Shown: positions 37,786-46,706 of the stretch, piece after piece
How the letters are laid out: each line of letters begins with the position of its first letter
Position numbering within the stretch: position 1 is the first letter of the stretch
Assembly (NCBI GenBank): GCA_036504815.1
Contig: DASXUN010000015.1
Location: 124,001-188,000 of the forward strand
Reading direction: 5' to 3'
From: Gemmatimonadaceae bacterium
Lineage (GTDB): Bacteria > Gemmatimonadota > Gemmatimonadetes > Gemmatimonadales > Gemmatimonadaceae
Length of the DNA: 64,000 nt
Position numbers and translations under genes: made by a program
Notes under the pieces: model-generated
The model's database searches: none
What the model was told of the DNA's origin: nothing
The model's input: only the letters and a program-made list of their open reading frames with translations

Positions 37786-39903
37786 GTGCCGATCGTGGAC
37801 GCCACGCTGCAACCGTTCTTTCACCCCACCGGGATCGCCGTCGTTGGCGCCTCGCACGATCCGGTGAAGCTGGGGTTCGGAGTGGCGCGCAACCTCACGC
37901 AGTCGGGCTTCCCGGGCGCCATCCACCTGGTGAATCCGCGCGGCGGCACGCTGATGGGACGCGAGACGTATCGCGACCTCTCCGCGGTGCCAGATCCGGT
38001 GGACCTCGCCGTCATTGTGGTGCCGGCCGCGGCGGTGCCGGGCGCGCTGCGCGCCTGCGGCGCGCGCGGCATCCAGGCGGCGATCATCGCCTCCGGTGGA
38101 TTCCGTGAAGTGGGCGCCGAGGGCGCCGTCCTCGAGGCGGAGGTCGCACAGATTGCCCGCGACCTTGGCATCCGGCTCGTCGGACCGAATTGCATCGGCC
38201 TGCTCGACACGCACCTCCCGCTCGACACCACCTTTCTCGCGCCGCCGCCGCCGACGCCGGGCGACGTGGCATTCGTCTCGCACTCGGGGGCCATCTGCGC
38301 CGCCGTCATTGACTGGGCCAGCGGCCAGGGCTTCGGCCTTTCGCGGCTCGTCAGTCTTGGCAACCAGACGGACGTCAGCGAAACCGACGTGCTGGCGCAC
38401 GTCGCCAGCGACGCACACACGCGCGTGCTCACGCTCTACCTCGAGGGCATACGTGACGGACGGCGCTTCATCGCGGAGGCGGGGCGCGTCTCGCGCGCCA
38501 AGCCAGTGGTTGCCCTCAAGGTTGGCCGTTTCGCCGCGGGACAACGGGCCGTCGCGTCGCACACGGGCGCCCTGGCCGGGCAGGAAGCGGCCTACAACGC
38601 CGCCTTCGCCCGGGCCGGCGTGATTCGCGCCGATACCAACGAGGAGATGTTCGACTGGGCACGCGCGCTCGCGTGGTGCCCGCTGCCGCGGCGTCGCGAC
38701 ATCGCGGTGCTCACCAATGCGGGCGGGCCCGGCGTCGTGGCCGCCGACGCCATCGAGGCCCTCGGCCTGCCGCTGGCGGCGCTCGCGGATGAGACGGTGG
38801 CTCGCATGCGCGCGGTCCTGCCGGCCGCGGCGAGCGTGCACAACCCGGTGGACATGCTCGCGTCGGCGGGGCCGCGCGAATACGCCGAATGTCTTGCGGC
38901 GCTGCTCGCCGATGCCGCGGTCGGCGGCGTGATGGTCATCATGCCGCCCCCGCCGACGCACAGCGCCGAGTCGGTGTGCGAGGCGCTGGTTCCCGTCATC
39001 CGCCAGTCGGACAAACCCGTCGTGGTCTCGCTGATGGGGGAAAACCTCGTGCGCCGCGCGAGCGAGGTGCTGCGAGCCGCGCGGATTCCCGATTACCGCT
39101 TCCCCGAGCGCGCCGCGAGCGCGCTCGCCACGCTCGTGCGCCGCGCCGGTTTCCTCAGCGCGCCGGCTCCGGAACCTGCACAGTTTGCCGATGTGCGCCG
39201 CACCGAGGCGCGCGCGGCGCTGGATGCGGCGCCGGCCGGGTTCCTTGGACAGGACGCCGTGGCGCGGGTGCTCGCCGCCTACGGCATCGATCTCCCGCGC
39301 ATCGCCCTCGCGGCAACGCCCGATGACGCGGTGGCCGCCGCCGAGCAGATGGGTTTCCCGGTGGCCATCAAGGTCGCATCGCCCGACATTCCGCATAAGT
39401 CGGACGTGGGTGGAGTGCTGCTCGGACTCGGCGATGCCGCGGCGGTGCGCGCGGGCTTCATGACCGTGCAGACAAATGCGCGGCGCGCGCATCCGAACGC
39501 CCGGCTCGATGGCGTGCACGTGCAGCGCATGCTTCCCGAGGGACAGGAAGTCATCATCGGCGCGGTGCAGGACCCGCAGTTCGGCGCGCTGGTGATGTTC
39601 GGCGCCGGCGGAACGGAGGTCGAGGGCGTGAAGGACGTGGCGTTCGCGCTCGCGCCGCTGCCGCGTGCGGAAGCCGAGGCGATGCTCGACGGCACCTGGG
39701 CGGGGCGCAAGCTGCGCGGCTTCCGCAACCTGCCGGCGGCGGACCGTTCCGCGGCGATGGAGGCCCTGCTCCGACTTGGCCAGCTCGTCGCCGATCACCC
39801 CGAGATCGCGGAAATGGAGATCAATCCGCTGCGCGTACGGCCGGACGGCGAGGGTGTGGTGGCGGTGGACGTGCGGCTGCGCGTCGCGCGCGGTGAGTTG
39901 TAG
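37786..39903 (+). CDS. ADP-forming acetate/acyl-CoA synthetase, single chain
   Basis: 705 aa from GTG 37,786 (GTG 37,795 also possible). Domain order: CoA-binding (GIAVVGASHDPVKLGFGV), succinyl-CoA-synthetase-like domains with SHSGAICAAVIDWA and SHTGALAGQEAAYNAAFARA, then an ATP-grasp domain (FPVAIKVASPDIPHKSDVGG, EMEINPLRV). It interconverts acyl-CoA, ADP and phosphate with acid, CoA and ATP, or works as a protein-acetylating homologue. Confidence 0.85.
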   Translation: MPIVDATLQPFFHPTGIAVVGASHDPVKLGFGVARNLTQSGFPGAIHLVNPRGGTLMGRETYRDLSAVPDPVDLAVIVVPAAAVPGALRACGARGIQAAIIASGGFREVGAEGAVLEAEVAQIARDLGIRLVGPNCIGLLDTHLPLDTTFLAPPPPTPGDVAFVSHSGAICAAVIDWASGQGFGLSRLVSLGNQTDVSETDVLAHVASDAHTRVLTLYLEGIRDGRRFIAEAGRVSRAKPVVALKVGRFAAGQRAVASHTGALAGQEAAYNAAFARAGVIRADTNEEMFDWARALAWCPLPRRRDIAVLTNAGGPGVVAADAIEALGLPLAALADETVARMRAVLPAAASVHNPVDMLASAGPREYAECLAALLADAAVGGVMVIMPPPPTHSAESVCEALVPVIRQSDKPVVVSLMGENLVRRASEVLRAARIPDYRFPERAASALATLVRRAGFLSAPAPEPAQFADVRRTEARAALDAAPAGFLGQDAVARVLAAYGIDLPRIALAATPDDAVAAAEQMGFPVAIKVASPDIPHKSDVGGVLLGLGDAAAVRAGFMTVQTNARRAHPNARLDGVHVQRMLPEGQEVIIGAVQDPQFGALVMFGAGGTEVEGVKDVAFALAPLPRAEAEAMLDGTWAGRKLRGFRNLPAADRSAAMEALLRLGQLVADHPEIAEMEINPLRVRPDGEGVVAVDVRLRVARGEL

Positions 39904-39956
39904 GGGCCGCGCGTCGTTATCTTTCGCGCTCCGCATCACCCTCACCCGGCATCACG

Positions 39957-40241
39957 ATGGCCACGAAACTCAAGCGCGGATACACCGATCCCGTCACCCA
40001 GGCGTGGGTACCGGCCACCGAAGTGATCCGCGAGATTGACGGCATGGTCGTGCGACTCACCGTGCACGGCATCTTCCTGAAGGAAAAGGGGCGCCGGCTC
40101 GAGATCGGCCCGCTCGATTACGCGTCGCTCTATCGCGATGCCGTGCAGCGCGACAAGGGGCTGGCCCCCATCAAGCCGCGCGCCGGCCGCTCCAAGACGA
40201 CGGTGTCACGAGGGCTGCTGGCCACCGAGCGCGGACGCTAG
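39957..40241 (+). CDS. Small hypothetical protein
   Basis: 94 aa. Beta-strand-rich N-terminus (TDPVTQAWVPATEVIREIDG, VVRLTVHGIFLKEKGRRLEI) and a basic tail. No function recognised. Directly downstream of the acyl-CoA synthetase. Confidence 0.6.
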   Translation: MATKLKRGYTDPVTQAWVPATEVIREIDGMVVRLTVHGIFLKEKGRRLEIGPLDYASLYRDAVQRDKGLAPIKPRAGRSKTTVSRGLLATERGR

Positions 40242-40272
40242 CGACGGCCGCGGCCGGGCGTCGCGCCACGGA

Positions 40273-40971
40273 TCAGTCGAGGCGCCGGTAGACCCGTTTC
40301 GCCGGACGACCGATGAGTTGCTCGACGGTCAGGCCGTCCGCGGCATAGCACCCGGCGTACAGACGGCTCGCGAGCAGGGCTTCGGGACCCCGGCCATACT
40401 CGGCGTCGTGGCCGGAGAGCTCGCCGACGCGCAGCCGGATCGCGAGCGAGTCGATCTCGCGCAGGCAGGCCTCGCGCGCCGCGCGCGCCGTGACCCCGTT
40501 CGGCGGCGCCAGACGCTGCCGGCTCACCCATTGGTTCACCACGTCGTTCCGGAACGACGTCTTGTCGCCAAAGGCCGCCAGCAGCTGGCGCCTGAGCGAC
40601 TCGAACGTCGCGTCGGCGAAATGCGACCAGGCGCCGAACTGCACGCGGATCTGGTCGCTGCGCTCCAGCCTTCGCCGTACCGCATCCACTTCCTTCCAGC
40701 GCACCATCGTGTGGTGGGCCGTGGTCCCCAGCGTCGCTGGTGGCGTGGCGACCACTTCCCCCGTGCCGGCCACGCGATCGAGATCTTCCTCAAGGAGGAC
40801 GAGCACCCCTTCGTGCCGCGGCAGCAACTGGCCGAGGGCGCGCTGCAACCAGATCGCCTCGCCCGGGGCGGCATGCACCGGCAGCGCGAGAAAGCACTTG
40901 CCCGCGGGGACGGCCTGCAGGCGCGGGGCTGCGAGGGCAAGGTCGGAGTTCGCGTCGTGGTTGACGAGCAT
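40273..40971 (-). CDS. Hypothetical protein
   Basis: 232 aa from ATG 40,971; further upstream the frame is proline-rich and non-coding in look. Mixed alpha/beta start (GKCFLALPVHAAPGEAIWLQ, HEGVLVLLEEDLDRVAGTGE) and a helical C-terminus (EACLREIDSLAIRLRVGELS). No family recognised. Divergent from the gene at 41,202. Confidence 0.6.
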   Translation of the reverse strand: MLVNHDANSDLALAAPRLQAVPAGKCFLALPVHAAPGEAIWLQRALGQLLPRHEGVLVLLEEDLDRVAGTGEVVATPPATLGTTAHHTMVRWKEVDAVRRRLERSDQIRVQFGAWSHFADATFESLRRQLLAAFGDKTSFRNDVVNQWVSRQRLAPPNGVTARAAREACLREIDSLAIRLRVGELSGHDAEYGRGPEALLASRLYAGCYAADGLTVEQLIGRPAKRVYRRLD

Positions 40972-41074
40972 CGGCGGTTGTGGTGAGTACGCCCCGGCGC
41001 CCCAGGGAGCGGGCCCCGGGGCGCCCGGCGCAGGTGTCCATCCGGCATCGGCGGACCATCCAATTGCTATCATA

Positions 41075-41125
41075 CAATGTCACGTTATGCAAGCCTCTTG
41101 ACGTTTTCGCGGTCCTGTTACATCG
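41075..41125. promoter_or_regulatory. Two copies of an ATGT(A/C)AC operator-like motif
   Basis: CAATGTCACG at 41,075-41,084 and, inverted, TGTTACATCG at 41,116-41,125 match the motif repeated at 42,550-42,579 before the AraC-like gene. They lie in the 230-bp intergenic region between divergent genes at 40,971 and 41,202. TTGACG at 41,098-41,103 may be a -35 box. Confidence 0.5.
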
Positions 41126-41201
41126 TGTGATAGGTTTGCAGGCCTGTATCCTTCCGGGACGCGCCCGGCGTCCGCCGCGGACCGTTCCCGCCCTTCCCCG
41201 C

Positions 41202-42344
41202 GTGACCGTGACCGAAGCCTCACGAGACCTGGACGGCCTGACCCTGCTCGGCGACGTGCTCGGCGCGTACCGGCAGGACCTCGCGCGCACCCCCGACGTG
41301 GCGTGCTTCGGCGCGCACGATGCCCGCTGGCTCCGGACGGCACTGCAAGTGGAGCAGCTCGTCAGCCAGCCCGCCCGGGGTGACGCACAGCGATTGCGCC
41401 GGCTGGCCGCGCATCCCACCCTGCGCGGGCGGCGACTGCTGGCGCTCGCCGAACAGATGGAGGCGGCGGGCGCGCTCATGCTCGCCTTCGCCACGCTCGC
41501 CAGCGCCCGTCGCGTGTGGGAACGCACCGACCCCGCCAGTTGCGGGACGGCCATCTTCCGCCAGGCCCGCATCTGCCGCACGGTCGGCGCCACGCGCGCC
41601 GCGGAGAACTACTACTCGCTCCTCGCCTCATACGCGCAACGCCACCGGCTTTCGGAACTGCGCGGCCGGGCGCTCATCGGCTTCGGCCTGCTGCGGCTCG
41701 TGGAGGGGAACCCGGCGGCGGGGCGACGGTGGTTCGTGAAGGCCCGCAGCGCCTCCGGCAACCACCCGGTGGCCTGCGCCGTGTCGTTCCATGCCGAGAT
41801 GAATGCGGCGCTCGCGCTGCGCGACCACTCCGGCGCCTTGATCGCCGGCTCGCGGGCGCTCGCCGGAAACGTCCTGCCGCGTTACGACGAAGCCGGCGTC
41901 CTGATCAACATCGCGTCGCTGGCGCTTCGCGCGGGACATCCCGCGGCCGCGCTGGCCACGGTGCGGCGCGCCATCCGGCGCTCGACGCACCCGCGCGTGC
42001 GGCTGATCGCGTACTCCAAGGGCGCGGCGGCGGCCGCCGCGCTCGCGCGCCCGGCGCTGGTGAACCGCTTCGCGGCGCAGCTCATGGGCGTGGCGGCGCA
42101 CGTCTGCGTCCCGTTCGAGGAGATGGAGGCGCGCAGCGAACTCGCCGAGGCGCTGGCCGAGGTCGGCGAGCGCGAGCGGGCCCGCCGCATGGCGCGCAGC
42201 GTGCGCGCCGAGGCCCAGCGGCACCGGTTCGCAGCCATCGTGCACCGGTGCGACCGCCTGCTGCGCGACGTCCGCCCCGAGCCGGAGCGGCTGCCGCTCA
42301 CGGTGGCCGCCCGGCGCGTGATCGAGGAGCTGGTGACGGTATGA
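41202..42344 (+). CDS. TPR-like helical repeat protein
   Basis: 380 aa from GTG 41,202; the frame is open further up but that stretch includes the operator-like motifs. Mostly helix pairs with TPR-like spacing (SCGTAIFRQARICRTVGATR, ENYYSLLASYAQRHRLSELR, VLINIASLALRAGHPAAALA). No enzyme motif. Possibly a protein-protein scaffold or regulator-associated protein. The shared operator motif links it to the AraC-like gene downstream. Confidence 0.65.
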   Translation: MTVTEASRDLDGLTLLGDVLGAYRQDLARTPDVACFGAHDARWLRTALQVEQLVSQPARGDAQRLRRLAAHPTLRGRRLLALAEQMEAAGALMLAFATLASARRVWERTDPASCGTAIFRQARICRTVGATRAAENYYSLLASYAQRHRLSELRGRALIGFGLLRLVEGNPAAGRRWFVKARSASGNHPVACAVSFHAEMNAALALRDHSGALIAGSRALAGNVLPRYDEAGVLINIASLALRAGHPAAALATVRRAIRRSTHPRVRLIAYSKGAAAAAALARPALVNRFAAQLMGVAAHVCVPFEEMEARSELAEALAEVGERERARRMARSVRAEAQRHRFAAIVHRCDRLLRDVRPEPERLPLTVAARRVIEELVTV

Positions 42345-42357
42345 CGCCCGCCGCGGA

Positions 42358-42486
42358 TCAGTTCCAGGGAATGGAGTCGCGCTGCCTCACCGGCTCGTTG
42401 GGACCGGTCGGCGACTTGGTGCAGGCGGCGGCGGTGCTCACCAGCAGGGCGACGAAGAGCAGGCGGAAGAGGGCAGTGCGGGACAT
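42358..42486 (-). CDS. 42-aa lipoprotein
   Basis: A short frame from ATG 42,486 encodes a lipoprotein signal (RLLFVALLVSTAAACTK) and a short polar tail ending IPWN. GGAG lies 7 nt before the start. Antisense to the intergenic region between two plus-strand genes. Function unknown; the signal and ribosome site make it more than chance. Confidence 0.55.
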   Translation of the reverse strand: MSRTALFRLLFVALLVSTAAACTKSPTGPNEPVRQRDSIPWN

Positions 42487-42549
42487 TCAGGGGCTCCGGA
42501 AAGGGGTCGCCTGCATGGGTAGCGATCGCGCGTGTGCCGTACTAACACG

Positions 42550-42579
42550 CTATGTCACGAACTATTACGCTATGTAACG
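42550..42579 (+). promoter_or_regulatory. Tandem operator-like motif, two copies 20 bp apart
   Basis: CGCTATGTCACG and CGCTATGTAACG occur as direct repeats with exactly 20-bp spacing (cores 42,550-42,559 and 42,570-42,579), placing both on the same DNA face. AraC-type regulators typically bind such direct repeats. Matching copies lie before the gene at 41,202. Autoregulation is inferred. Confidence 0.55.
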
Positions 42580-42602
42580 TGCGACGAGAATTTCCGAGAA
42601 TT

Positions 42603-43394
42603 ATGCTGATTGGCCAAGCCGGCGACCCGCCGGCGTGGCTCGCCACGGGGGCCCCCTACGGGAGCTCCATCGCGTGCTGCCCGCGGGTGGCGGACGCCCG
42701 CGACCTGCTGGACCGCGGGGGGGCGCTGGTGGTGCTGGCCCCTCTCGAGGATGCGGACGGCGACGACACCCTCCCCCTGATCGAGCACCTGGTGCACCGG
42801 CGCCAGCCGACCGCGGTGGTCGGCATGGTGTCGCGGCAGCTCCGGGACTCGGACGACCTGCTGCGCCTGGCCCGCGCCGGCGTGCACACCCTGCTGTTCG
42901 ACGAGGACCGCCGGACGCCCCTCACCGTGCGCCGGGCGCTCCTGGTGGCGTCCACGCGATGCCGCAACGAGACGCTGTGGAGCGACGTGGCGCCGATCAC
43001 CCCCGGGCGCGTGCGCCCGCTCGTCGCCTACGGCCTCAAGCACGCGCACGAGTCCCTTACGGTCGACACCGTCGCGCGCGCCCTCGGCCTTCACCGCAAG
43101 ACGCTGGCCGAGCGATGCATGCTTTCGCGCAGCCTCCCGCCGCAGCTGATGCTGGGCTGGTGCCGGATGATGGCCGCCGCGGTGCTGCTCGAGGACCGGG
43201 GTCGCCTGGTGGACCACATTGCGCTCGAGCTCGACTTTGCGAGCGGCACGGCCTTCCGCAACCAGCTCAAGCGGTACACCGGCCTGAAACCGGTCGAACT
43301 GCGGGCCCGCGGTCCCCTGGCCGAAATGACCCGCCGATTCCGGCAGGCTATGCAGCAGGCCGGACCCGACCTGAAGGTCAGCCGCATCGGGTAG
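42603..43394 (+). CDS. AraC-type transcriptional regulator
   Basis: 263 aa from ATG 42,603; ATG 42,552 would add 17 residues but overlaps the operator repeats and lacks a ribosome site. The N-terminal half is a degenerate receiver-like domain (ARDLLDRGGALVVLAPLEDA, DDLLRLARAGVHTLLFDED). The C-terminal half is an AraC helix-turn-helix (TVDTVARALGLHRKTLAERC, HIALELDFASGTAFRNQLKR). Same architecture as the regulator at 1-789. A strong hairpin follows. Confidence 0.8.
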   Translation: MLIGQAGDPPAWLATGAPYGSSIACCPRVADARDLLDRGGALVVLAPLEDADGDDTLPLIEHLVHRRQPTAVVGMVSRQLRDSDDLLRLARAGVHTLLFDEDRRTPLTVRRALLVASTRCRNETLWSDVAPITPGRVRPLVAYGLKHAHESLTVDTVARALGLHRKTLAERCMLSRSLPPQLMLGWCRMMAAAVLLEDRGRLVDHIALELDFASGTAFRNQLKRYTGLKPVELRARGPLAEMTRRFRQAMQQAGPDLKVSRIG

Positions 43395-43415
43395 GCGCGC
43401 ACTCCGAGCGAACGT

Positions 43416-43448
43416 CAAGGCGCGCGGCCGAATGGGCCGCGCGCCTTG
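43416..43448 (+). terminator. Strong GC hairpin after AraC-type gene
   Basis: 14-bp perfect stem, CAAGGCGCGCGGCC (43,416-43,429) with 43,435-43,448, loop GAATG, then TTCC. It separates the regulator from tRNA-Arg. Confidence 0.75.
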
Positions 43449-43500
43449 TTCCATGCCCCCCGGACGCCTAGCTTTCCTGTCCCCGCCCCACGGCGGGCGC

Positions 43501-43574
43501 GCGCGAGTAGCTCAGCTGGATAGAGCGTCGGCCTCCGGAGCCGAAGGTCGTGGGTTCGAATCCCGCCTCGCGCA
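43501..43574 (+). tRNA. tRNA-Arg(CCG)
   Basis: 74-nt cloverleaf: acceptor GCGCGAG/CTCGCGC with discriminator A, D-arm with AGCTCAGCTGGATAGAGC, anticodon stem TCGGC/GCCGA with loop CTCCGGA (anticodon CCG), T-arm GTGGG TTCGAAT CCCGC. CCA is not encoded. Uninterrupted, with no sign of integration. Confidence 0.97.
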
Positions 43575-43692
43575 TCCCCTCCCCTCCCGTCCGCCCGAGC
43601 CCGTGCGCTCGTCCCGGGACCGCACTCCTCCGCTCCTCCATCCCTTCAGGAGCGCCCCCGCACCCCATCCCCAGCTTACGCTCCTCCGTTTC

Positions 43693-44952
43693 GTGGATAT
43701 TTCCGAACTTCGGCGCTCGCCTCTTCCCGAACTGCTCGTCCTGGCCGAGACGCTGGGCCTTGCCGATCCGGCCGCGCTCACCCGCGCCGACCTGATCTTC
43801 AAGATCGAGCACGCCCTGCTGGCGCGCGGCGATGTCCTGCTGGCCGACGGGGTGCTGGAGATCGTCAAGGAAGGGCACGGCTTCCTCCGCAGCCCCGACA
43901 ACAGCTACCTCGCCGGCGCTGCCGACGTCTACGTCTCGCAGACGCAGATCCGGCGCTTCAGCGCGCGCACCGGTGACACGCTGCGCGGGCGCGTCCGCCC
44001 GCCGAAGCCGTGGGAGAAGTATCTCGCGCTGCTGCAGATCGAGAGCATCAACGGGCACGACCCCGAAGCGACGCAGACGCGGATGCAGTTCGACACCCTG
44101 CGCCCGACGTACCCGAAGACCCGCCTGCGCCTGGAGCGCGGCAATGGCGACCTGGCGATGCGGCTCATGGACATCATCGCGCCGCTCGGCAAGGGACAGC
44201 GCGGGCTGATTGTCGCCGCCCCGCGCGCCGGCAAGACCATCCTGCTGCAGAAGATGGCGCTCGCCATCTCCGAGAATCATCCCGAGGTGACGCTGATCGT
44301 GCTCCTCATCGACGAACGCCCGGAAGAGGTGACCGATTTCATCGCCACCGTTCCGGGCGCCGAGGTCATTGCGAGCACGTTCGACGAGAAGGCATCGCGC
44401 CACGTGCAGGTGGCCGAGATGACCATCGAACGGGCGAAGCGCCTGGTGGAGGAGGGGCGCGACGTCGTGATCCTGCTCGACTCGATCACCCGCCTGGCGC
44501 GCGCGCACAACACGGTGCTGCCGATGTCGGGGCGCCTGCTGTCGGGCGGCGTGGACGCCAAGGCCATGGAGCGCCCCAAGAAGTTCTTCGGCGCGGCGCG
44601 CGCCATCGACGGCGGCGGCACGCTCACCATCGTGGCAACGGCGCTCGTCGGCACGGGGTCGCGCATGGATGAGGTGATCTTCGAGGAGTTCAAGGGGACG
44701 GGCAACATGGAGCTCATCCTCGACCGCGACATCGCCAACCGGCGCATCTTTCCGGCGGTCGACATCCAGAAGTCGGGGACGCGCAAGGAAGAGCTGCTCC
44801 TGACGCCGGAGGAGAAGAACCGCATCTTCCTCATCCGGCAGTTCCTCGGGGACATGCCGCCGGAGGATCAGGTGCTCTTCCTGGCCAAGCGCATGGTGCT
44901 CACCAAGACCAATGCGGAGTTCTTCAAGAAGATGGCCGAAGGCGATGTCTAG
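43693..44952 (+). CDS. rho: Transcription termination factor Rho
   Basis: 419 aa from GTG 43,693 (MDISELRRSPLPELLVLAET), the usual Rho N-terminus. RNA-binding cold-shock-like domain (GHGFLRSPDNSYL, DVYVSQTQIRRF), Walker A APRAGKT, Walker B VVILLDSITRLARA and Q/R loops (LLSGGVDAKAMERPKKFFGA). A ring ATPase that ends transcription. Its stop lies inside the start of ruvX, so the two are coupled. A longer frame upstream runs through the tRNA and is not coding. Confidence 0.97.
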   Translation: MDISELRRSPLPELLVLAETLGLADPAALTRADLIFKIEHALLARGDVLLADGVLEIVKEGHGFLRSPDNSYLAGAADVYVSQTQIRRFSARTGDTLRGRVRPPKPWEKYLALLQIESINGHDPEATQTRMQFDTLRPTYPKTRLRLERGNGDLAMRLMDIIAPLGKGQRGLIVAAPRAGKTILLQKMALAISENHPEVTLIVLLIDERPEEVTDFIATVPGAEVIASTFDEKASRHVQVAEMTIERAKRLVEEGRDVVILLDSITRLARAHNTVLPMSGRLLSGGVDAKAMERPKKFFGAARAIDGGGTLTIVATALVGTGSRMDEVIFEEFKGTGNMELILDRDIANRRIFPAVDIQKSGTRKEELLLTPEEKNRIFLIRQFLGDMPPEDQVLFLAKRMVLTKTNAEFFKKMAEGDV

Positions 44953-45466
44953 CTTACCGGGACGCATCCTCGCGATTGACCTTGGCGACCGGCGGGTGGG
45001 GCTCGCGATGAGCGACCCGTCGCGGCTGATTGCGCAGCCGGCGGGGTTCGTCGAGCGGCGCGCGGGCAAGCGCCCGCCGCTGACGGCGCTGCTGGCCAAG
45101 GCCGCGGAGATCGGGGCGACGGCCTTCATTGTCGGGCTCCCGCTCGACGAGATGGGCGACGACACGCCCCGCGCCGTCGAGGCGCGGCGGCTCGCGCACG
45201 AGCTCGAGACGCGCACCGGACATCCGGCGCGACTGCTCGACGAGCGCTTCACCACGTCGGCGGCGCTGCGCGCCGTGCGCGCGATGGACGGATCCACCCG
45301 CGGCCGCAAGGGTGACGTGGACGCCCTCGCCGCGACGGTGCTGCTGGAACAGGCGCTGGCGTATGGCGCGCGACTCTGGACGCGCGACGCGACCGCGGAG
45401 GAGCGTCTGCCGCGCGACGACGAGCCACCAACGGCCGGGACCGGCGCGCGCGACCATGACGACTAG
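44945..45466 (+). CDS. ruvX: RuvX/YqgF RNase H-fold nuclease
   Basis: 173 aa. ILAIDLGDRRVGLAMSDPS, VGLPLDEMGDDTPRAVEARR, LLDERFTTSAA and KGDVDALAATVLLEQAL are the four YqgF motifs. It processes the 5' end of pre-16S rRNA. Start overlaps rho; end overlaps mltG. Confidence 0.93.
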   Translation: MSSLPGRILAIDLGDRRVGLAMSDPSRLIAQPAGFVERRAGKRPPLTALLAKAAEIGATAFIVGLPLDEMGDDTPRAVEARRLAHELETRTGHPARLLDERFTTSAALRAVRAMDGSTRGRKGDVDALAATVLLEQALAYGARLWTRDATAEERLPRDDEPPTAGTGARDHDD

Positions 45467-46550
45467 CCATCGGATCGTCCTGGGCACGGCGCTGCTGCTC
45501 GCCGCGGCCGCCTGCGGCACCGAACGCGGCCCGCTGCAGCGCGTGACGATCCCCAAGGGGGCGAGCTTTCGCGTGGCTGCCGAGTCGCTGGCGGCGCACG
45601 GATTGGTCGCGAGCCCGCGACTGTTCGGTTTCTACGCCAATCTGCGCGGGCGTGACCGATCGATGCGGTATGGCACCTACATGCTGGCGCGCGGCACCAG
45701 CTGGAACGAGCTGCTCGACGACCTGCGCCGCGGCAAGGGGATCGTGCACGCGGTCACCATTCCCGAGGGCTACGACCTGTCGCAAATCGTCCCGCTGCTC
45801 GCCGCGGTGCTGGACGTCTCGCGCGACTCGCTGGAGGTCGCGGTGCGCGACTCGGCGCTGCGGCACTCCCTCGATGTGCCGACGCCGTCGCTCGAAGGGT
45901 ATCTCTTTCCCGACACGTACATCTTCCCCGACCGGGTCAGTGCGCACGAGGCGGTCGCGGCGATGGTGCATCGGTTCCAGCAGCTCTGGAAGCCGGAGTG
46001 GGATGCGCGGGCGGACAGCCTGAAGCTTAGCCGGCACGATGTCATCACGCTGGCGTCGATCGTGGAACGCGAAGTGCGGAGGCGCGAGGAAGGGCCCGTG
46101 GTGGCGGCGGTCTACCTGAACCGCCTGAAGTCGCGAATGCCGCTGCAGGCCGATCCGACTGTGACGTACGCGCTGGGCAAGCGGCCAGGCCGCGTCTATT
46201 ACCGCGACCTGCGCATCAACTCGCCGTACAACACGTACAAGGTGCTCGGATTGCCACCCGGGCCGATCGGCTCGCCGGGGCTCGCCAGCATCACCGCGAC
46301 GCTGCACCCCGCCAAGGTGCCCTATCGATTCTTCGTGGCGCATCCCGACGGGCACCACGAGTTCCGGACCACGTACCGCGAGCATCTCGAGGCCATCCGG
46401 CTGGTGCGCGCTGCCGCCCGCGCCGATTCGCTGGCGCGCGAGGCAGCCGCGGTGCGCGCGGCACGGGATTCCGCCGCGCGGGCCGCGGGCGTGCCGATGG
46501 AATCGATGCCCCCGCCGCCCGCCGCAACCAAGAAGCCGCGCCTCAGATAG
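45456..46550 (+). CDS. mltG: Endolytic murein transglycosylase MltG
   Basis: 364 aa. YceG domain with TIPEGYDLSQI, SLEGYLFPDTY, catalytic Glu in LASIVEREVRR, and NTYKVLGLPPGPIGSPG near the end. It cleaves nascent glycan strands and sets their length. Unusually, the N-terminus has a lipobox (LLLAAAACGTE) instead of a plain membrane helix, so it may be a lipoprotein. Confidence 0.93.
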   Translation: MTTSHRIVLGTALLLAAAACGTERGPLQRVTIPKGASFRVAAESLAAHGLVASPRLFGFYANLRGRDRSMRYGTYMLARGTSWNELLDDLRRGKGIVHAVTIPEGYDLSQIVPLLAAVLDVSRDSLEVAVRDSALRHSLDVPTPSLEGYLFPDTYIFPDRVSAHEAVAAMVHRFQQLWKPEWDARADSLKLSRHDVITLASIVEREVRRREEGPVVAAVYLNRLKSRMPLQADPTVTYALGKRPGRVYYRDLRINSPYNTYKVLGLPPGPIGSPGLASITATLHPAKVPYRFFVAHPDGHHEFRTTYREHLEAIRLVRAAARADSLAREAAAVRAARDSAARAAGVPMESMPPPPAATKKPRLR

Positions 46551-46706
46551 AGGATGCGGCGCGCGGCGGGCCCTGGCCTTGCGGGCCGCACACACGCGCG
46601 CATTCACGGCAACGAGGGGCGCTTATCCTCGAGCCAGCAGCGCTCGCGGGAGTTCCCGGGCGTCGCTCATCTGTCACCCATACGGTGGCGTCGGTAGCTT
46701 CCGACC

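Noticed and set aside
37483..39945. 820-codon antisense frame over the acyl-CoA synthetase
   Set aside because: Shadow of a motif-complete gene; low-complexity His/Arg/Gly composition and no ribosome site.
43468..45309. 613-codon antisense frame over tRNA-Arg, rho and ruvX
   Set aside because: Runs through a tRNA and two motif-complete genes; composition is shadow-like.
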